This document shows positions 25,401 through 36,773 of a stretch of 64,000 nucleotides of DNA, one piece after another. Each line of letters opens with the position of its first letter. Position 1 is the first letter of the stretch. A model generated the notes under the pieces. It made no database searches and had not been told where the DNA came from. It saw nothing but the letters and a program-made list of their open reading frames with translations. The stretch is from Viscum album (lineage: Eukaryota > Streptophyta > Magnoliopsida > Santalales > Viscaceae), in the NCBI GenBank assembly GCA_963277665.1, contig OY728143.1, forward strand, positions 1,117,176,110 to 1,117,240,109, written 5' to 3'. Position numbers and translations under genes: made by a program.

Positions 25401-26730
25401 AAGATTAATTGTTCCGATAAAAAAAATTAAATATCAAGTTTTCATATTTGATGAAAATATTAATTTACTATATAGATAGAGAAAAAAATTTTATAAAAGT
25501 TTTATATATGATAATTTTAAGGTAAAATAGCTGAAAAGTTGTTGAATCCTTGAGTAGTCATACTTCTTATAATGAAAAACTTTTATAGAAATAGTATTCA
25601 CACTTATATGACCATGGTTTTTCAAATTCATATCAAATTACTCTTTATAATTAATGATCAATAGGTTTTTCTTGATTTCTTTCAGAAACACCCATCATTC
25701 AAATAAAAATAATTCCTTCCCAAAATAATTTTAAGAGAGAAATAAAAATAAAAAAGGATAAATAAATCACCTTGAAAATAGTCACAAAAAATAAGACAAA
25801 TAATTTGGAGAATGAAAAGCTCATGAACCAAAAATATTGAAATAATAAAAATATTTGGGAATGAAATCATACATTCAGATCACATAGAGAATGAATTTAT
25901 AAACCACTAAAAATATATTTGATCAAGATAAAAAAAATATTGAATCTACATGCATGTGTTCATTAAGTTTCTAGTGCTTTTGTCTATTGAATTGTTTGAT
26001 AAAATCATATCCAATCTAGTATGATAGGGGATCATAGTTAAGAATCCATGATTTGATGAAATAAATAAAATAATAACATCCAATATAGTTTGGTTATTAA
26101 ATTAAAAATATCATAAAAATTTTCATTAAATAAGAAAAAATTAACAAGATGGGTATAATAAAGTTAAAGATTTGGATATAATGAATTGGGGTACATTGGA
26201 AACTCATATCTACTAAAATTACCTAATCTCATAAGAAGTCATTTGAATGATATATCACATGAAAAAATTGTCACAAGAATAAAATTTAGTTTTTAAATAT
26301 CTGGATATTGATGTTATAATATAGAGTAAAGTAGTTTAAAATCCATTATAAGGAACATAAGTAACCTTTGGGAAGTAATTTAATTTTATACATTGAATAC
26401 CACCCCCGGTTTCTCGGTAAAAATACGAAGAATTTTTTTTGAAAAGGACAAGGAAAAGTGTAGGTACTATATATAGAATTAAAAGAAACCTCATTAAATA
26501 ATAATTGGCCTTTACACCCATTTCTAGTATAAAATTTTATATTAATGAAAAAATAAAATTTCATTATCAAATAGATTTTCTTTGAATTATCATTTTAACA
26601 TGAATTCTTGCTAAAAAATATGCATGAAACTCTAACATAAACCCTTGTTTGTTTAATTAAATTTTAAAATAGGTATTTTAAAAATATATTTAATTATATT
26701 TAGGTCTTTTTATTTACAAATAGAATTTCT
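22401..26730. other. AT-rich sequence with diverged repeat units
   Basis: No gene is visible. The segments about 22,540-23,130 and 24,040-24,640 are similar along their length (for example, both contain AATTATCATAGT followed by AATAACRAAT and then ...AAAAATTCA). A shorter related start lies at about 23,190-23,330. They could be parts of LTRs or of an old tandem duplication. A small GC patch (CACCCCCGGTTTCTCGG, 26,401-26,417) is unexplained. Confidence 0.45.
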
Positions 26731-26734
26731 AAAA

Positions 26735-26935
26735 TCATGAGTTGGTCTCCAGATTTTAGATAGCTGTCAGAATCATGAGACAATGTCACATTTTTTCCGC
26801 AATGTAGAATCATGAGATAGTCTCTTTATTTTATCAGAATTTTGGTCTCTTGATTTTGATATTCATGGATATAAAATCTAGCACCCTCCCCCAATCACAA
26901 GCATTGCTTTTGAATCTAATTCCCATATAAACTCT
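26735..26935 (+). promoter_or_regulatory. Promoter-like patch with AATCATGAG repeats
   Basis: The motif AATCATGAG occurs at 26,743, 26,771 and 26,808, each followed after a few bases by a GTCTC- or GTCAC-like word. A TATA box CCCATATAAACTC lies at 26,922-26,934, followed by a CT-rich leader. It is about 900 bp upstream of the first recognisable part of the Mutator-like transposase. It could be that element's promoter or part of its terminal repeat, but no matching right-hand repeat was found. Confidence 0.3.
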
Positions 26936-26991
26936 CACTTTCAACATTTCTAAAAGTTCTTATGAATATTCTATATCAATGGTATTTTTCT

Positions 26992-27009
26992 TTATATATA
27001 TATATATAT
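26992..27009. repeat. (TA)n microsatellite
   Basis: A perfect alternating TA run of about 18 bp within AT-rich DNA. Confidence 0.85.
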
Positions 27010-27870
27010 TTGTTTATTATTTGAATCATATTTTAAAGTACATGGTTTTCTTAATAATTTAATTCCATGTTAAGTAGTAGCTAAATGTTTACTGAGATGA
27101 ATGTTTATTTATTTTATGACTATAAATTTTTAATTGAAATTTTTATTATATATAATTTTAATTATTTTGATTATTATAATAAATGTTTAAATATCATTGA
27201 TGTTGCAATAATTTAAAAAATATATTTTTATAATTTGCATCAATATAGTTATAAATATTCATATTTATTGATGTTTTGATAACTGTTTATTTAGAGTTCT
27301 TATTTTTCATTTATTTTAATGTTTGATTCTATAATAATTTTTAAAATGTAAATTTTCAAGCCACATTAATATTTTTATAAATATTTAACTTTTTTAAATT
27401 TTTTATAATATTTTATGTATAAGATTTATTATTCATTTAAAATAATGATAAATATTGGTTAAATATATTGTAATAATAATGTTTAATACTTTTATTATGG
27501 TGGTAAAAAAATTACAACTACAATTTTTTAAATTTATTTGATGCATTTATAGTGGAAATGATTGTTATATATAATTCTAGTTATAATTATTGATATAATT
27601 TGAATAGTCTCATTATTATTATTTTTATGAAATTATTATCTATATAACGAATTGTTAGATAGTTTTTAACTCTTTCTAGATGTTCATGTTCTATTAGTTA
27701 AAATAAATGTTATGAGTTCTTATGATTTATATGGATGTAATATGTATTTATATTTTTGATGTGTTATAATGTTTGTATAATATGAATATGTTACATATAT
27801 AATCATGAAATATTCATATATTAATTATAATGGGTAAGTAGTTGATAAGAACTAGTGACTTGTTTATAGT
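27010..27870. other. AT-rich sequence upstream of transposase relic
   Basis: No domain or repeat was recognised. It may hold the 5' untranslated part of the adjacent Mutator-like element. Confidence 0.4.
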
Positions 27871-27879
27871 AGAAGACAT

Positions 27880-29797
27880 GTTTGAGTAGTTAATTTGAAG
27901 TATTATACAACATTGAATGATTTAATGGAAAAAATTAATAATTGGTCACATCTAGGAGATGAATAGGTCATATGATCAATCAATTGTAGAAATAATCATT
28001 GTAAAGATATGATGTATCATGTTTCATATCCCAATATTAATGATGAAGCAATGTCATTATTCATGAAATAATGTGAATGTAAAATAATGGAGTTGTACAT
28101 TGAATTATCTCTTCCTTAGTAAGACCACAACACATGGCAAGGATGAAAAAATGCGATTATGGATGTTTTTCATCTATCATATCATTATGTTATGACCTGT
28201 TATCCTTAAATAATGTCACATTCTAGAGGAATTTCAATTATTATAGAAATTACTCAACCCAATAATTATATATTGGAAGATGATTTTGTGGATAATGAAG
28301 ATCCATATAATGATATACAAGTAAAGGATACTAAAGAAGATGAAAAAGATGAAGAACATTTTGAAACATAAAATTGTGGGTCACACCATTTTTTGAATCA
28401 TCTAACTCCATTAATATCATGTTCGTGTAAAGGAAATTCATGTGTGTAATAATTTGATTGGGTTTCCATCTTCCCTACAATATAATTTCAAGGAATTATT
28501 ATTGATAACTAGTAGTATGATGATGACGTTTTATATATAGGTATGAAATTTTTAAAAAAATAAATCAGTAATACCTTAATAAAAAAATAATATATTGACT
28601 AAAAATATAGTTATTCTATTTAATAATAAAATATATATAAATACATTATTCAATGTGAGAAGTACAGGAATGATTATCGGGTCTATGTTCATGGAATATT
28701 TAATAATAATTGTGATTGTTGAAGGATTTCCAAATTTTATTCTCTATACACCTATATTAATCCTTGTTGTACATATGACCATACAATGTTGCATGAAAAA
28801 TTAATTTCAATAGTTATTGTTAAAATGGTAGAAACATTCGTTGATTTTATAGTATATCTTATTTAAGAGAGAGTAAAAAATCTATTCAAATGGAAAATAT
28901 CCAATATTAATGCATGGATGGAATGAGATTAAGTGATTGTAAAATTTTAATGGGTAGGAGTAATATAATTTTCAGTGCTACCATAACTAGTGGAGTTTCT
29001 ATGTCATTAAAACTAGGTCTCTTAGAAAATATTTACTTTAGACTATGTAACATTGTAAAATTAGGTGGATTGGTCTTAAGTGATATTTGAAATATTATTA
29101 TATCCATTTTTACCTTACATATATTTATTTCCAAATTTAATGATTTTTATTAATATTTATAGAATAATATTGTGTGGAATCTATAGTGTAATGTTGCTAC
29201 ATACTAACACATAGGATGGAAATATTGAAATAGTTCCATTGGAAATTTCTACATTGAGAAGGTGAACTTTTTATCCATGAGTTTGATTCTTTCTTTAATT
29301 TGACAATATGTTTCAAATATTGAAGGAGAATTCATAGTCTCAAATCAATATTAATAAATTTAAGAGGAAATAAATTCACAAGGTCTTACAAAGAGGACAC
29401 CCCATGTTTAGCATCAATATTACATTAGGAACATTTTTAGAAATGTGTGAAAGAATTTTATGGATGATGGAATGAAGAATACAATCATCAAGTTAGGTAA
29501 GTTTTCATCACATATTCAATTTCAATGTATTTCTATAGAATTCAATATATGTAAACAATTATTTCTTAATTTTTACTTGTGAACCTCGATTACATAATAT
29601 GGTGGAATGCCTGGAATAAATTTGAAGTAAAAAACAAATAAGTTTATCATTACATGATGTGAACACCAAAAGAGAAATGGGAAATGGTGTATGATGGAGG
29701 AATTATACGTGGACACATCTTAACTTATTATAAGTTAATTATTATTTCTTGAATAACTGGTTGTGATCCTCTTTATTTCATATCATCTTACCTTCTT
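27880..29797 (+). pseudogene. Mutator-like (MuDR-type) transposase relic
   Basis: Several blocks of plant MULE transposases appear in order. An N-terminal part reads LNDLMEKI ... MELYIEL (27,920-28,110). Next is an acidic stretch (LEDDFVDNEDPYNDIQ then D/E/K-rich, 28,272-28,370). The zinc/DNA-binding block has KYIIQCEKYRN...VYVHG and a C-terminal CCTYDHTMLHE (28,640-28,800). Then come FKWKISNINAW (28,880-28,915), the catalytic-core strand LLHTNTQDGNIEIVPL (29,194-29,240, one stop), and HQYYIRNI-FRNV (29,412-29,450). KEKWEMVYDGG..RGHI lies at 29,670-29,715. The sites where the family has its first two catalytic Asp residues read Tyr and Asn. The frame runs to 29,790 and is then cut by chromovirus 2. 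Confidence 0.6.
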
Positions 29798-31809
29798 TGT
29801 CAAGAACCAAGCCGGTTCTTCATGCAAACTATCACTCGAACCAGTCCACAGTAAGGCCCGAAGGGAGTTTCCTATCCCTACAGGCTGCAACATGTTCTTG
29901 GGTATCATAAAAAAAGTTTTGGGAATGATTTTCCATATTTTAGAAACATTAAACAAACAACATTAATAAATAAACTGAATCTGAAAATTCCTAACCAAAC
30001 AATCCTTAAACAAAATTCATAATTGAATTAAATAGTATTAAATAAAGCCTAATAGGGACACAAATAAAAAGGGGGGATAAATTCTGTCTCAAGAAACACC
30101 ACACAGTAAGGGGAAATCACCATCAATCTATCTCTAGAACACAACACCAATAAAAGAAGCTAACAACCCGAACCACTGTCTCCAAGGACATTTCCCTTTC
30201 CTATTTCAAACATTACCAAGTCTACTTACACCCAAAGGTTTACATAGGGTGTGATCCTAATCACAATAAGATTCCACCCAAAAATATTCCTTGTGATAAA
30301 CATTTTAAGACAAAAACCATTCAAGTTTTCATAAACAAGAAATTATAGTAACAATTTCTAAGAGATGAAACATTAAATGAAAATAGTCTTCAAGATGGAA
30401 ACTTTAAAGAATGAACAATTTTAATGAAAACGAACATGATGCTGAAATTACCATCCAAACACATCGTATACTAATGATAAGTACAATATAATCAATGGTC
30501 ATCAGTCATAGGAAACACCCCTAGGCATTAGATAGTTGTGGGGCCCTAGGTACATCGTATCTCGGTGAAATATGTCTCAGAATCACAGTGAATTACAATC
30601 TCGTGCACAAAACACTAGGAGGGGACACCACAATGGCCTAGTGGTCTCCAAAATATCATCATAATTTTGTTATTATTTCCATCTTTAATCTTGCTAAGTT
30701 AAACAGGGACAAAGCCACTTTCGAATCGCTAACTTACTAGTCCTAGTATTCCTACCTAGATACTCAGGCTTCCCATTTGTGCTCAATCAAGATCCATGTG
30801 TTATAAAATATCATTTTCACCTCAAAACTCCATTTATAAATCATACACACACAAAATAGTACCCAAAACATGTTCTTCACCCTTAATGTAGTTCATTAAA
30901 CCCAATAAAAATTTTATAAAACAACTTCAAGAGGTGTTATAAGGATTTACCCATGAAATTCATTCAAAAATCATCTTTTAAGGAAACATTCCCAACAATA
31001 CCATACCAAAATAGAATTAGAATCCCTAAAATCATTTAATAAATAAATTTCAACAATCATAAAGTAACCCCAAATGATACGACATAGAATACACATGAAA
31101 ACACCAAATTCCATGTCAAAATGAAACTTTAAACTTAAACACTTAATCAATACTACCAAAAATGGGTTTTTCACCGCACACAACAGATGAGAAACATGAT
31201 AAATAGGTTAATCAAGAAATATTTATTCATAAAACAATGTTTACACATGGAACCACCTAACATTATTGTTAAAAAACCCAAAAATTTGTGTAAAACTTCA
31301 CCCGCACCACAAGTGAGTGAAAATGAACCCTAATCATGAATATTGAACCAAGAAACTCAATATTAAACCCTAAGGATGAAACATTTTCTTTTTAAATTTT
31401 ATAACTTCAAGAATGAGGGATGAAACCATAGAAATAATGAATAAAACAAATAAAGACTCACTTACATGAAGAATCTTGATGTTTCCCCACCAAAAATCCC
31501 TTCAAAAATGGGTTCCAAGGGAGCTTGAGGGATCTTGGAAGACTTATTTGGAGGAAATGGTCAAATGGGAGAAGAAAGGGGCACATTAGTTTTAATTTCA
31601 AAAGGAAAAAATGGGAATAATTTTTTTTATGTCCTGGACATTGTACATGGTTTTTCCACATGATTTGGTAAACCATGCAGCCTAACTGTGCACCAAGTTC
31701 TGTCCATCCAAACATTTCCATTTCTCTCCAAAACACAAGGGGGAGACTATGGGGAAAATATATGATAATAATAAAATAGAAAATATATAAAAAGGACACA
31801 GATGTGACA
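29798..31809 (-). repeat. 3' LTR of chromovirus 2
   Basis: Its right end reads TGTCACATCTGTGTCC on the minus strand and directly follows the PPT. Its left end (plus strand tgtcaagaaccaagccgg) aligns with tgtaacgaaccaagatgg of the partner LTR. The whole length aligns collinearly with 36,774-38,763. The open frame 31,458-31,820 inside it is LTR sequence read by chance, not a gene. Confidence 0.85.
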
Positions 31810-31846
31810 ATTCTCTCCATAATGAAATATTTTCACCCCAAAAATT
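31810..31846 (-). other. PPT and conserved 3' end of pol, chromovirus 2
   Basis: On the minus strand a TTGGGGTGAAAAT segment and ATGGAGAGAAT immediately precede the LTR start. Tekay-type chromoviruses have a GGGACGAAATTT-like segment and a purine tract at this place. The tract is shortened and partly mutated. Confidence 0.6.
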
Positions 31847-31849
31847 CAA

Positions 31850-32010
31850 CCCGAAGCTTAATCTGGAAAAAATAATGGGTACTCTTTCTCAACCCATGAC
31901 ATCCACTTCCAAGTCTCACGCACATCATTCTTGTTCTACCGAAGGACCTAGACAATTTTAATATAATTTCCTCGAAGCATCTTCTCTTAAGAATCCATTA
32001 TTCACACCAT
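31850..32010 (-). pseudogene. Chromodomain relic, chromovirus 2
   Basis: Reading down from 32,010, the minus frame shows VLR then DVRETWKWMSWVEKEYP-LFF, the end of a pol-linked chromodomain (family: ATWE.E..M...YP.LF). Three stops precede it. In the family it follows the integrase and binds modified histone H3. Confidence 0.65.
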
Positions 32011-33350
32011 CTATTCAAACACTAATAAATTGGGCTCTATCTCCAACTCTTCCCAATTCAATACATGAGATAGATCTAGATTATACTTATTCATTTGGGA
32101 TACATGGAATACATCGTGAATTGATGTCAACTTATAAGGAAAAACTGACTTATATTCAACCTTTACAATCCACTCAGTGATCTCAAAATGTCTGACATAC
32201 CTCAATGTTATCTTTCCATTCTTTCCCAAATAACGATGGATCAAACAAGGGGCCACCTTCATGAATACCTGATCACCCACAGATAACTCAAGATCTTGAT
32301 TCCTCTGATTTGTATAAGATTTTTAGAGACTCTGAGCTATCTTTAACCACTATCTAATCAACTTGACCTTCTTAGATGTCTCTGGCACAAGGCTCACCCC
32401 CAACAGTGAGGTCTTACCTACCTCAACCCAACATAGGGGAGATGGACAAGGCCAAAAATAGAGTTCCTCAAAAGGATCCATTATAATAGATAATTGATAA
32501 TTGTTATTATAAGTTAACTAAACCAATCCCACATATTTGTCCCAAGATATTATGAAATCCAAAACCCATGCATGAAGCATGTCCTGTAGAATCTAATTTT
32601 CCCGCTCTTTATAACCATCCATTTGAGGATGGTATTCCATTCTCATCTTAATCTGTGACCCCAAGGCTTTTTGAAGGACTTCGCAAAATTTAGAGGTAAA
32701 ATTGGTGTCTCTATATGAGATAAATGATGATGTCACGCCATGAAGACTTACCACCTCTAGAATATACAATCTTCCCAACTCATCCACATTAGATGTATCT
32801 ATGATCTGAATGAAGTGGGATGATTTGGTCAGATGATCAATCACTAACTGAATAGTGTTATTACCCCAAGGTGTAAAAGTTAATAAAACAACGAAATATA
32901 TGGTGACACCATCCCACTTCTAGGTAGGAATGGATAAAAGATGAAGCAAACTAGAGGGACTTTGATGCTCTACTTTTACCTTATTATATGTATAACATAT
33001 CAATACGAAATTATCTATTTATATTCTCATACCTGGCCACTAGAACTATTGACAAACATAATAATACAATTTGGAATCTCCAGAATGAATGACCCACTGA
33101 GATTGATGTTTTTCCTATATCACCACCTTCCTCAGAGATAACGGAACTACAGAACAGCCCTTAAAGAACAAGATCCCCTTGGAAAAAGAATACCAATAAT
33201 AAGATGTCTCCCCACCATTGAGAAACTAGATAGACCACTGACATAGATCATCATTATTCTTCTCCCATTTAAGCAACTCAAAAAGAGAATGAGTCAACTG
33301 AACGCTCACCATGAACGCACCTCCATTATGCTCATTAGTCACCACGTGCA
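32011..33350 (-). pseudogene. Integrase relic, chromovirus 2
   Basis: The core is open at 32,844-32,593: IDHLTKSSHFIQI, LGRLYILEVVSLHGVTSSFISYRDTNFTSKF, then HPQMDGYKERE. The first catalytic Asp region (WDGVTIYF, near 32,910) has Tyr where the family has Asp, and the second (SYRD) has Tyr for the first Asp of the SDRD motif. The C-terminal part is open at 32,280-32,011: MGDQVFMKVAP, GKITLRYV..FEI, DVFHVSQM.KY, SHVL, continuing into the chromodomain. The zinc-binding N-terminal part (33,000-33,350) is too decayed to read with certainty. Confidence 0.8.
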
Positions 33351-33469
33351 TCTGAGAAAAGAGCCACATCAGAGTTCACTCATCACTGGACCTCCTCATA
33401 TCTTGCACTGGTACTTTTCTACTCAAAACATCAGCCACCAAATTACCCTTTCACGGGGTATAGAGGATT

Positions 33470-34700
33470 TCAAATTCAAACCCCTACAAATATTCGATCC
33501 AATGGAGCAGCCTCAAATTAATATATTTGTGTGAGAATATGTAGTCTAATATCTTATAATTAGTGTAAACCAAAAACTTCTCCCTAAAGACATAGTGATT
33601 CCAAGTCCTCAAATCAGGCATCACCACTACTAACTCAAAGTCATGGGTCGGTTAATTCTTTTCATGTGGTTGGATTTGGAAATAAGCATACACCACCACG
33701 TGGTCACCCTGCATAAGAACACACCCGATACCCATACCCAAAGCATCACAATACACCAAATTTCCCTTTCCATATTCTAAAAATATCAAAATGGGGGAGG
33801 TAGTAAACTACCACTTTAGCTCCTCAAAGGATGCCTAACATTATAGGACCCATTCAAACATAACCCATTTCTGGGTGAGCATGGTCTTGGGTGAAGCTAG
33901 TTGAGGGAAATCCTAAACAAAACACCTTTAGTAACCTTCTAGGCTAAGGAAACTTCTGATCTCGAACACATTCCTTGGCTGATCCTATGAAATAACTACA
34001 CTGATCTTCTTAAGGTCCACAAAACCCCCCTATTTTGAGATGACAAGAACTAGAAACATCAGTTCCCTAATACAAAAAGATCACTTGGACAACTTTTCAT
34101 AAAGTTTGTGATCCCATAGAGTGCCCAACACTATCTGTAAATTATTCCCATTCTTTTCCTCAGATCCAAAGTAAACGAGGACTTCATCCATGAATACCAC
34201 AACTAAAGAGTAGATATATTGGTGGAACATCCTATTCATGATCACCATAAAATCTGATGGAGCATTGGTTAATCTGAAATGCATTAAAAAATACTCAAAG
34301 TGGCCATACAAGCTTTAGAAATCCATTTTCGGGATATCTGCCTCTCTCACCCTGACTTGGTGGTAACTCGAACGCAATTCTATCTTGAAAAACCACCTTA
34401 CCCCTTTCAAATGTTCAAACAATTCATCTATTTGGGAGAAAGTATTTTTGTTCTTTATGTTTACGTTATTCAGCTTCTGGTAGTCAATGCACAACCATAG
34501 GGCTATGTTGTCCTTATTCACAAAAAGAACATAAGCGACCCAAGGAGCGATGTTCTGGAAAATGAATCCTTTGGATGAAAAATTTTCTAGTTGTATATTA
34601 AATTCCCTCAACTCGGTGGGGGATATATGAAACGAGGGAAGAGATATCAGTTGTTTTCTTGATGGCAAATCAATCGAGAACTACACATCCCAATCCGGGG
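33470..34700 (-). pseudogene. Reverse transcriptase / RNase H relic, chromovirus 2
   Basis: RT is open in two pieces, 34,668-34,315 and 34,311-34,081. The first has SPTELREFNIQLE, APWVAYVLFVNKD, CIDYQKLNNV, ELRSSYHQVRV and DIPKMDF; the second has YGHFEYF, RLTNAPSDFM, MNRMF. The polymerase box reads V-V-V-F-M-D-E-V-L-V-Y, so the second catalytic Asp is Glu. RNase H follows at 34,010-33,500, with PTHDFELVVV and REKFLVYTNYKILDY. One frame shift separates the two RT pieces. Confidence 0.82.
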
Positions 34701-34821
34701 GAAAGCCTAAAACATTATCTAGAAATAAATTGAAGAACTCATCTACTACATGAGGTAATCCACCCCCAGGATCATGACCATCGTCTTCTAGTATGAGCGA
34801 CAATAACCGGAAGATAAAATT

Positions 34822-35290
34822 TCATAATGTTGGGAGTGGAGGTCCTGCATGACCTGACCGAGGATCCCATTCCCTTAGAAAACCCTGAGGACTCCCATTA
34901 TGTTCCATGAAACTCACCCACCACATATAGTAATCGATATACACTTGAAAGTACACTAACCAATCCATTTTTAGGATTACATTGAAAATTTCCATATCCA
35001 AGATTAGGAGGTCCCATTCAATATCAACCCCTGACATAGAATGCGTACATGATGGGCACATGAGATCTTTCTCCTTCTTCTTACCCAACAGCGTCACCAA
35101 ATCCATCGCGCAAGACAACAACTCAGTTGGAAAATTTAGGATATTCACAATATGGATAGAGATAAAAGAAAAAGATGCATTAGTATCAAATAGAACAGTG
35201 GTTATAGAAGATGAAATCAAAATGGTACCTCTAACTGTCGAAGGCCCTACATCCAATCCTATTGGTGCCTGGTCCACAACATGAAGATTC
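34822..35290 (-). pseudogene. Aspartic protease relic, chromovirus 2
   Basis: An open frame of 151 codons covers the domain. The active-site loop reads V-L-F-D-T-N-A-S-F-S-F-I-S near 35,165-35,200, so the Gly of the D-T-G triad is Asn. The conserved second segment reads DIEWDLLILDMEIFNVILKMDWL at about 35,025-34,960; the spacing to the loop is normal. The last 30 codons (after about 34,910) no longer resemble the family, indicating a frame shift. Confidence 0.78.
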
Positions 35291-35329
35291 CTAGTCTTTG
35301 CCTAAGAATGACTACTCAGCTCTAGCTCT

Positions 35330-36380
35330 GACCTGAATTGGCTCTGATCAGAATATGATCTATCCCTGCCACCGCGACCACCAAATTGAGATCCCTCTGT
35401 CCAGGACAGATCTGACTGAATTGACACTCCCCTGGAAGCCATAGATCCCACCCCACTTTAGAGTGGACGTGTCACCATTTCAAAAGTGATGTGAGTCCCC
35501 CATATCTCCATAATTAACAAGGCCTAAGAGAAGATGTAATTGCTAGTCGGGTGTGCCCCTACTCTCCCACACTAGTGGCACACACCAGACCACGCATCAC
35601 AATCCACAGATAAAAACTGCTTGGGAGGATGGATTGAACTACCACCTCCCTTCTCCCCCTACTCCTCTCTCTTCCTTTTCTTCATAGATGAAATACCCCT
35701 ACCCATCACTGATAATGTCTCAGAGAAACTAGACCACCACTTATGGCCAATATTTACTACACAATCTTGATAAACCACCTCAACATAGGTTATTATCTTA
35801 AACAGGAAGACCTGAGAATAAATCTTTATCCATAATCCATTTTAAAACCTCTGAGCCTTCATATATTCATTAAAGACTATATCGGGGAATATCATACTAT
35901 ATCATAAAAGTGGTAGGAATATTCCATCAATGGTTGGTCCCCCTGAATGAGATCCATAAACTCTTAAGATCTAGAATAATCCAAGAATTCAGGAAAATAC
36001 CGGTCATTGGAGGTATCCTTGAAGTCCTTCTAGCTCATTTTCTCATGTTTCCCAGGTTGAAGCACTGATCCCCACTACCTATGACTGGGACCTTCTAGTA
36101 TAAATGAGGCACATTTCACATTGACCTCTTCAGGTGTTTCAAGGAACTCTAACATGTGTTCGATCTTATGAAGCCACTCCTCTACTTACTAAGGCACTAT
36201 GCAACGTTTAAAAGTATGAGGCTTGTACTTGAGAAACTAAGAGGATTTTTCCTTCCATGGATTGGGTTCATCTTCTCTTATTGGAGCAGGAGCAGGACCC
36301 ACTCCCTACCCTAGAGCCTGGACAGCCCTGACAATAGTTTCTACCAACATCTGATCATGCGGTGAGGGAGAACTCTCTCC
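35330..36380 (-). pseudogene. gag relic, chromovirus 2
   Basis: Minus-strand frames show an acidic start (DEVGESSPSPHDQM, near 36,375-36,330), a gag core with EEWLHKIEHMLEFLETPEEVNVKCASFILEG at about 36,190-36,090, and DRYFPEFLDYSRS-EFMDLIQGD at about 36,000-35,940. A degenerate zinc knuckle (C-H-stop-C-G-R-V-G-A-H) lies at about 35,585-35,555. The coding is cut by several stops (CAG/TGG to TAG, CGA/TGG to TGA) and at least one shift. Confidence 0.75.
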
Positions 36381-36384
36381 AACT

Positions 36385-36756
36385 TCATCCCATGGGTGCA
36401 TGGGAGATTTCTAGCTTGGCATGTTTCTTCAAAAAGAAACAATCCCAAGATAAATCATTAGTACAATAGTTCTGAAAATATTCAGCATCAACATTAAATA
36501 TAAATAAAAAACTCATCACAACAATGAAATAAACAACTACTTTACCCACACCCAATGTCCTTGTGTAGTATGCAACTCGTACATCCCACATGGAAGAGAA
36601 GTCAAACAAAAATCTCAACATCTCATGGAGACTCGTGGTCAATCATGAGAGGTGTTGGCCACTCACCCGACTCTCAACTAGAACTTAGAGCCCTGACATT
36701 ACTAACTCATGGATAACCAGACTCATCCCAAATAATATAACCCACAGAGCTTAACC
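36385..36756 (-). other. Leader of chromovirus 2
   Basis: This lies between PBS and gag. It contains an 85-codon minus-strand open frame (36,642-36,385) with hydrophobic segments but no family resemblance. It is probably untranslated leader. Confidence 0.5.
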
Positions 36757-36771
36757 ATGCTTTGATAAAAT
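36757..36771 (-). other. Primer-binding site (initiator Met tRNA), chromovirus 2
   Basis: On the minus strand AATTTTATCAAAGCAT abuts the LTR end. It is a mutated version of TGGTATCAGAGCAT. Position next to the LTR supports the call more than the sequence does. Confidence 0.65.
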
Positions 36772-36773
36772 TT

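Noticed and set aside
31458..31820. 120-codon open frame on the minus strand, with a hydrophobic N-terminus
   Set aside because: It lies entirely in the 3' LTR of chromovirus 2 and is interrupted in the homologous part of the 5' LTR.
34982..35284. 100-codon plus-strand open frame
   Set aside because: It is the antisense shadow of the chromovirus 2 protease, whose motifs are clear on the minus strand.
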